From an uncultured Erysipelotrichaceae bacterium (GTDB lineage Bacteria; Bacillota_I; Bacilli_A; Erysipelotrichales; Erysipelotrichaceae), in NCBI GenBank assembly GCA_900315225.1, contig OMYM01000002.1, forward strand, positions 1 to 34,307: a stretch of DNA of 34,307 nt, read 5' to 3'. The notes under the pieces are model-generated. The model made no database searches, was not told the origin of the DNA, and saw only the letters and a program-made list of their open reading frames with translations. Position numbers and translations under genes: made by a program. This document shows positions 30,501 to 34,307 of this stretch, one piece after another (position 1 is the first letter of the stretch; every line of letters begins with the position of its first letter).

Positions 30501-31918
30501 AAGATGATGGCGAAAAGCTTCTCCTTGGTGTTCTCAAAGATGAAAAAGAGGAATATAGGCAAGGCTTTGCGGCAGCCTATGACAAGGCACGAAACAACCT
30601 TATCATCTTCACCCACATAGCCCAGGCGCTTGCCAGAGGATGCATAGACCTCTTCTATGTGAACCTGGAAAGCAGTGAGTATATCGAATACCACACAAAC
30701 GATGAGCGTGGGGTGTTGACCCAGGCACGCCAGGGCAATGATTTCTTTGCTAGCTGCAAAAGAGATGTAAAGCTATATGTGCATCCAGACGACCAGAATA
30801 TGTTTATCGCTGCCATGGACAGGGAATGCATCGCCAAGGCACTAAGCCAAGACAAGACATTCGAGATGATCTATCGGAGAATCAAAAACGATCATTCCTT
30901 CTATGTGAGAATGAGTGTTTCGCGGATCGAGGAAGACAAACGATATATTGTCATCGCTGTATCGGATATCGATGAACTGATGAGAAAACGCTTTGCGGAA
31001 GAGAGAATACAAGAGGAACGCATTATCTATGCCCGTCTGCATGCTATCACAGGTAATTTTATATGCGTGTATGTGATTGATCCAAAGACGGGAAGCTACC
31101 GTGAATTTAGCGCCATAGACAACTACAAGACATATTTTTCCCAGGAAAAGGAAGGAGAGGACTTCTTTGCCCAACTTCGGAAAGCCGCAAGATTATTCAT
31201 TCATCCAGATGATGTCAATCGTGTCCTTTCGCTTGTTACCGAGATGAATGTCATGGCAGAGATAGAACGCAGTGGCATCTTTACCCTTGGCTATCGCATC
31301 ATGATGGATGGAAAGCCAATCCATTGCCAGCTAAAGGCAGCCATGGTGGAAGAAAAAGATGGACCATGCTTGATTGTTGGTCTCAATGACATAGACGCAC
31401 AAGTCAGACAAGAAGAGGAATACAGAAGATGCCTTGCCCAGGCACAAGCGCAGGCAAACATAGATGCCTTGACAGGCGTTAGGAACAGGCATTCTTTCCT
31501 CGAGGCAGAGACTGCCATAGACAGACAGATTGCGGAAGGTCGCCCATCGCCATTTGCAATCGCGATACTCGATATCAACGACTTGAAAAAAGTCAATGAT
31601 ACCGTTGGTCACCAGGCGGGAGACCAATACCTCAAAGATGCAGCAAATATTATCTGTAGCATATTCGACCAAAGCTTCGTCTTCCGAATCGGAGGGGATG
31701 AATTCGCAGTGATTGCCCAAAGAGAGGAATATATGTCCATCAAAGACAAGGCCATGGAACTTGAAAGGCATAACCTAGAAGCGTTGCGGACAGGAGGCAT
31801 TGTCATTGCCTGCGGTATCTCGATATTCAAAGACGATACATGCGTTGCCCAGGTATTTGAACGTGCCGACCATTTTATGTACGAGAACAAAAACGCCTTG
31901 AAGTCCATGCGATTTTGA
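27599..31918 (+). CDS. Multidomain c-di-GMP enzyme: degenerate GGDEF, EAL, four sensor repeats, GGDEF
   Basis: The protein has 1439 aa and no membrane segment. Order: a PAS-like N-terminal part (to about 130); a GGDEF-type domain (about 150-305) whose loop reads ASGNF (227-231), so inactive; an EAL domain (about 315-560) with E347-A-L, TINLSR, IEITES, MDDFGGGYSS, CEGVET and LQGFYY, expected active; a PAS-like part (590-730); four tandem repeats of about 140 aa starting near 732, 868, 1015 and 1154, each with a (L)YxID/NLxTxxYxEY opening and, in all but one case, a xGxDFF motif; a final GGDEF domain (1295-1439) with intact GGDEF at 1365-1369 and no RxxD inhibition site. It could both make and destroy c-di-GMP, switched by sensing. 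Ribosome binding site GGAGG precedes ATG 27599. Confidence 0.93.
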   Translation: MNPSEEYCFDIEIQEILTCLSIPFVIYRHIGQQVDTLVVSQGFCDEYGFRELTDAYHSLHPDDRDRVKEAMERLAKHDVRCDIVCRAKTSKDDGYVLLHVFGKSIYPKIGVRLCLVWLVREGNNAALAYERVLDGTMERLSMNAKVRGSYCDYLTGLPNMAYFCGLAEEGRKRLQEQNIASAILFVGMMGLKDFNRRHGNGEGNRLICAVADILTRWFGRENCARFASGNFAALSREEGLEECLEEMMAACNSINNGKNLPIRIGIYPDQIEEVEVDVAWERARLAVENKQSRKESFYCFYDLAMLKEEKERQDIMEHLDEAIEKGWIKVHYQPIVRCANGKVCNIEALALWDDPKRGMLLPVSFVPALEEAMLIHKLDLCIAKQVLCDIKSMEKEGNMHVSVTINLSRIDFDSLDIVQAMCDLVDEAKVERKMIVIEITESGLGNDFDYMKEQIERFRRLGFQVWMDDFGGGYSSLEMLQNVKLDAIKFDMGFMMRMDAGNEARIILAQMMKLATSLGVDTVCEGVETKEQARFLREIGCSKLQGFYYMKPSLLDQIIERYARELPDGIEDPRQSAYYDTMGRVNLFDLSFLANRDDSVIKNTFDTVPMGVMEINEEGDRARYSRYNQFFREFVKRAFGFDLFDPNIEYPVPREGVGHGFIKAIEQCRSNGTDRAFIDEEMPDGTMVHSFVRKININPVTGSLAVAVAVLSITDPDEKTTYADIARSLAADYYNIYVIDLDTDEYIEYSSMVGKEELAIERHGVEFFASARRDALERIYEEDRESFLKRFSRDNVLQELAAQGGFTMTYRLIDTGMPKYVNMKATRMHRGNRIILGISDVDAQMKQQEEEKRLRQERVSLGRIAALSSSFIVLYTIDPSTGNYTQYNPSNEFASFGLARQGDDFFRDVRLDAPKAIDSRDMERHLRVLTKENMMREIQANHFFMHNYRLLLNGQSVPVSLKATLIEEDDGEKLLLGVLKDEKEEYRQGFAAAYDKARNNLIIFTHIAQALARGCIDLFYVNLESSEYIEYHTNDERGVLTQARQGNDFFASCKRDVKLYVHPDDQNMFIAAMDRECIAKALSQDKTFEMIYRRIKNDHSFYVRMSVSRIEEDKRYIVIAVSDIDELMRKRFAEERIQEERIIYARLHAITGNFICVYVIDPKTGSYREFSAIDNYKTYFSQEKEGEDFFAQLRKAARLFIHPDDVNRVLSLVTEMNVMAEIERSGIFTLGYRIMMDGKPIHCQLKAAMVEEKDGPCLIVGLNDIDAQVRQEEEYRRCLAQAQAQANIDALTGVRNRHSFLEAETAIDRQIAEGRPSPFAIAILDINDLKKVNDTVGHQAGDQYLKDAANIICSIFDQSFVFRIGGDEFAVIAQREEYMSIKDKAMELERHNLEALRTGGIVIACGISIFKDDTCVAQVFERADHFMYENKNALKSMRF

Positions 31919-31934
31919 AAAAATACCAGAAAGC

Positions 31935-31983
31935 TTGACGGTTTTGCTTGTGTCATGTACAATAAGTGAACGAACGATCACTT
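31935..31983 (+). promoter_or_regulatory. Promoter with inverted-repeat module (copy B)
   Basis: TTGACG (31935-31940), a 17-nt spacer and TACAAT (31958-31963), followed at once by AAGTGA-8 nt-TCACTT (31964-31983). The 20-nt repeat matches copy A at 26772-26791 in 17 of 20 positions, with the same spacing to the -10. It drives the small membrane protein gene and probably the GNAT-deaminase fusion. Confidence 0.75.
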
Positions 31984-32004
31984 TGTGACACGGAAGGAGA
32001 AACT

Positions 32005-32265
32005 ATGAATGGATTGTATGATGGAGCCATGGCGGCGTTGCCATGGATTGCTGTAGGACTGGTGCTTGCCATCTTTTTCGCAAGATCCGCAAGCCATAAG
32101 AAAAAAACAGAAAAGATAGAAGACTATGGCACAGAGGGCATGTCTCTTGGCATGTGCATAGGCGTTGCCATGGCAACGGCCATGCACATGAATGTTGGGC
32201 TTGGCCTATCGATTGGCATGGTCATTGGCCTTGCTGTGGGGTCATCCATGAAGAAGGAAGAATAA
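32005..32265 (+). CDS. Small glycine-rich membrane protein
   Basis: An 86-aa protein with an N-terminal membrane segment (ALPWIAVGLVLAIFFA), a short basic/acidic loop (SHKKKTEKIEDYG), and a Gly/Met-rich hydrophobic region with GxxxG-like spacing (LGMCIGVAMATAMHMNVGLG, then LSIGMVIGLAVG), ending in MKKEE. The pattern suggests tight helix packing. Small proteins like this are common in Bacillota and uncharacterised. ATG 32005 has AAGGAGA just upstream. The next gene follows after 16 nt. Confidence 0.8.
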   Translation: MNGLYDGAMAALPWIAVGLVLAIFFARSASHKKKTEKIEDYGTEGMSLGMCIGVAMATAMHMNVGLGLSIGMVIGLAVGSSMKKEE

Positions 32266-32281
32266 ACCAAGGGGATGCATG

Positions 32282-33190
32282 ATGCTTGAAACAAAACGAT
32301 TGATTATACGTCGTTGGGAAGACAACGATGCGGAAAACCTGTATGAATATGCCAAAGACCCAGATGTAGGTCCGATCGCTGGTTGGCCTGCCCATCAAGA
32401 TATTGATGAGAGCAGGGAAGTCATCAAACATGTTTTCACAGGCAAAGAAGCCTATGCCATCTGTCTGAAGACAGATGGCAAGGCCATTGGCGCAATAGAG
32501 CTAAAGCTAAACGGATATACCGACATGACATCGCGTGATGATGAGTGCGAGCTAGGCTATTGGCTTGGCAAGCCGTTCTGGGGACAGGGAATCATGCCAG
32601 AGGCAGTGCAAGAGATGCTTCGCCATGCCTTTGAAGACATTGCCATGGCAAAGGTATGGGTTGGATATTACGAGGGAAACGACAAATCGAAACGTGTTCA
32701 GGAAAAATGCAAGTTCCGCTACCAATGGAAATCGGAGAATGTCGATGTACCCTTGATGCATGAAAAACGGACAGGTCATGTCAGCAGTTTGAGCAAAGAT
32801 CAGTGGCAATGGGATAGGATGTTCTTAGCGGCTAGCGCCGTGCGTAGAGAAAGAAAGATCTCTAGATATGTGAGTGGCGGGGAAGTATCCGCCGCCATCT
32901 TGGCAAAGTCTGGTAGAATCTACACAGGTGTATGCATTGACACTTGTTCTACGCTTGGCATATGTGCCGAAAGAAACGCCATCTTCAACATGATCACAAA
33001 TGGCGAGCAAGAGATCGACAAGGTGTTGGCAATCATGCCGGATGGCACTTGTGGCGCTCCTTGTGGCGCATGCCGAGAACTGATGGTGCAGATAATGCCA
33101 GAGACATACAAAGACATCGAGATCATGCTGGACTATGAGAAAGAAAAAACCGCCACACTGGGGGCATTGACCCCCATGTGGTGGATATGA
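32282..33190 (+). CDS. GNAT acetyltransferase fused to a cytidine/blasticidin deaminase-like domain
   Basis: One open frame of about 302 aa with two enzymes. Residues 1-165: GNAT fold of the RimJ/RimL type, starting METKRLIIRRW-like (MLETKRLIIRRW), with the acetyl-CoA loop WGQGIMPEAVQEM. Residues about 172-302: cytidine deaminase fold with the zinc motifs CAE (ICAERNAIF, Cys and catalytic Glu near 228-230) and PCGAC (about 260-264), giving three Cys ligands. The deaminase half starts near DQWQWDRMFLAASAVRR as if it were once a separate gene. Substrates unknown; an antibiotic or modified-nucleoside function is possible. AAGGGG favours ATG 32282 over 32279. The stop abuts the convergent GNAT gene. 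Confidence 0.88.
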   Translation: MLETKRLIIRRWEDNDAENLYEYAKDPDVGPIAGWPAHQDIDESREVIKHVFTGKEAYAICLKTDGKAIGAIELKLNGYTDMTSRDDECELGYWLGKPFWGQGIMPEAVQEMLRHAFEDIAMAKVWVGYYEGNDKSKRVQEKCKFRYQWKSENVDVPLMHEKRTGHVSSLSKDQWQWDRMFLAASAVRRERKISRYVSGGEVSAAILAKSGRIYTGVCIDTCSTLGICAERNAIFNMITNGEQEIDKVLAIMPDGTCGAPCGACRELMVQIMPETYKDIEIMLDYEKEKTATLGALTPMWWI

Positions 33191-33700
33191 CTATGCAGAG
33201 GTTAATTGTCTTTGAGCGACAATGACCGTATAGCCGTTTGTCTCATACGTTACACCAGTTTCAACAAAATGGTTCTTGTGCCAAAAATGTTCTGCCTGGG
33301 GATTGCCTTTTACCCAGCCAAGTCGTATCGCTTGATATCCCAAGTGTTCTAGATATGTGCATAGTTCATTGATGATGCTTGAGCCAATCCCTGCTTTCTG
33401 CAGGGATTTCTTTAACATGAAGAAACCGATGAATGCTGTATCTTCATGGGGAAAGCCATCAATGAAGTCCATGACAGCAATCAGTTGTCCCTGGTTGTAG
33501 TAACCGATATAATGCTTGTCCTTCATTTCCTTTCCAGGGGGAAGGGCAAGCATGTCCTGGCGAATGCTTTCGCATGACACAAAGGGAGGACAATAGCGAT
33601 AAAAGAAATCGTTTGGCAAACAGATCTGATAGATTTCAGGTATGTCTTGTTCATTTAGATGACGGACAATGTAATGACTGGAGAAGAAAGAAACGTCCAT
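33191..33700 (-). CDS. GNAT-family N-acetyltransferase
   Basis: A 169-aa protein with a clear GNAT core: the strand GQLIAVMDFIDGFP, then FIGFFMLKKSLQKAGIGSSI (acetyl-CoA loop QKAGIG) and a final strand with GNPQAEHFWHKNHFVETG. The substrate is not known. The stop is directly adjacent to the stop of the convergent fusion gene with no terminator between. The ribosome binding site is weak. The upstream DUF1275 gene ends 10 nt before its ATG, so the two are probably co-transcribed. Confidence 0.87.
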   Translation of the reverse strand: MDVSFFSSHYIVRHLNEQDIPEIYQICLPNDFFYRYCPPFVSCESIRQDMLALPPGKEMKDKHYIGYYNQGQLIAVMDFIDGFPHEDTAFIGFFMLKKSLQKAGIGSSIINELCTYLEHLGYQAIRLGWVKGNPQAEHFWHKNHFVETGVTYETNGYTVIVAQRQLTSA

Positions 33701-33710
33701 GTTGCGATAC

Positions 33711-34307
33711 CTATATGATTCCTTTGTCCTTGTTATGTTTGGTGATTAGAAAGATGGTTGTTACAGAGATTGCGGCTGGAACCAAGATGGAATATGTATG
33801 GAGGAACATCGAAGACTTGGCGCCAATAAAGACCCCAAGAATGAACACAAGAACAATAAAGCCATATTGCAAGGAGACAAGAAGATCCTTTTGGTCATGC
33901 TTGGTACACCCAAGATACAGGAATTCAATGGCTTTCCTGAGGTTGCCCGTGGATACCGTGGTAGCGATGACTTGACCGACAAACTGCTTGAATCCTCCCA
34001 TCTGCATGGCGCATGCAAAGGATACAAGCGTGTTAGCGATGATATTTGTTTCCTCCCTTTGCGGTATCAGGGCAACCATGACAAAGCATAATGTTTCAAT
34101 CGCCAGGATGGTACGTCTTTTTAGCTTGATGTCATGTCGATCCATCCAGTCTTCGATTACCATCACCGCAAGGATGCCTAAGACAAACGCCATGATTGGC
34201 ACAAGATATCGCAAACACCGCATATACTCGTTAGACGCAAGGCTCAAGCCAAGCTTGATGATATTTCCTGTCTGGGCATTGGCGAAGACCCCGCCACGCT
34301 CAAAATA
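33711..34307 (-). CDS. DUF1275 (YoaK-like) membrane protein, 5' end outside the window
   Basis: The 198 visible codons are open to the right edge, so the N-terminus is missing. The visible start, GGVFANAQTGNIIKLGLSLA, is the DUF1275 signature. Hydrophobic segments follow (YLVPIMAFVLGILAVMV, TILAIETLCFVMVALI, YGFIVLVFILGVFIGA, ILVPAAISVTTIFLI). A central MGGFKQFVGQVIATTVSTGN segment matches the family's second TGN-like motif. Function unknown; family members are multi-pass inner-membrane proteins of about 220 aa, so roughly 20 residues are lost. Confidence 0.88.
   Translation of the reverse strand, partial: YFERGGVFANAQTGNIIKLGLSLASNEYMRCLRYLVPIMAFVLGILAVMVIEDWMDRHDIKLKRRTILAIETLCFVMVALIPQREETNIIANTLVSFACAMQMGGFKQFVGQVIATTVSTGNLRKAIEFLYLGCTKHDQKDLLVSLQYGFIVLVFILGVFIGAKSSMFLHTYSILVPAAISVTTIFLITKHNKDKGII

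Noticed and set aside
27599-31918. Interpreting the four repeats as a recent DNA-level tandem duplication
   Set aside because: The similarity is only at protein level and modest; the nucleotide sequences of the units have clearly diverged.
1-34307. Search by eye for CRISPR arrays, tRNA or rRNA genes and a replication origin
   Set aside because: No regularly spaced repeats, no cloverleaf-like tRNA sequence, no rRNA segments and no DnaA-box cluster were noticed.

Overview
The window reads as a chromosomal segment of a moderate-GC Bacillota (Firmicutes). Supporting signs are strong AGGAGG-type ribosome binding sites, TTGACA/TATAAT-like promoters often with an extended -10 TG, small XRE and TetR regulators, and protein families common in gut Clostridia and Erysipelotrichia. 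Placement below phylum is inference. No rRNA, tRNA or CRISPR array was seen.

Left part (1-9.75 kb): a truncated secreted-protein gene, an ABM-type monooxygenase, an overlapping PAP2-like/XRE-membrane pair, then a five-gene minus-strand operon. In transcription order this is a PP2C phosphatase, a 1088-aa membrane Ser/Thr kinase with an unusual duplicated ectodomain, a FtsW/RodA family protein, a class B penicillin-binding protein and a membrane-anchored FHA protein. Gene content matches the actinobacterial pstP-pknB-rodA-pbpA-fha cluster and suggests phosphorylation control of peptidoglycan synthesis.

Middle (9.9-17.5 kb): an Rpn-like (PD-(D/E)XK) protein; an Hpt protein with a response regulator-degenerate GGDEF-EAL-PAS protein (c-di-GMP phosphodiesterase under phosphorelay control); a wrecked Fic gene; and an AT-rich two-gene module of an ABC-type ATPase and a small TOPRIM-like protein with its own promoter and palindrome. 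That pair looks like an acquired defence system of RloAB/AbiL-like layout and is the best candidate here for a little-described system. It is followed by the second copy of a ~105-bp intergenic repeat (first copy at 197-301) and an XRE pseudogene killed by a nonsense codon and a frameshift.

Right part (17.6-34.3 kb): a run of tightly spaced or overlapping plus-strand genes (zinc ribbon, XRE with zinc-binding tail, unknown, beta-lactamase-fold hydrolase, unknown, membrane protein, methyltransferase); a SAM hydroxide adenosyltransferase and an OsmC protein; a beheaded alpha/beta hydrolase next to a DUF3592 protein; a TetR regulator divergent from an EamA transporter gene interrupted by a 495-bp MITE-like element with 25-bp inverted ends and a 6-bp target duplication; an alpha/beta hydrolase; a 1439-aa EAL/GGDEF protein with four tandem sensor repeats; a small glycine-rich membrane protein; a GNAT-cytidine deaminase fusion; a GNAT protein; and a partial DUF1275 membrane protein. 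Two distant promoters (26743 and 31935) share a near-identical -10/inverted-repeat module, suggesting a common regulator.

All functional calls rest on motif reading by eye. No database search or structure prediction was run.
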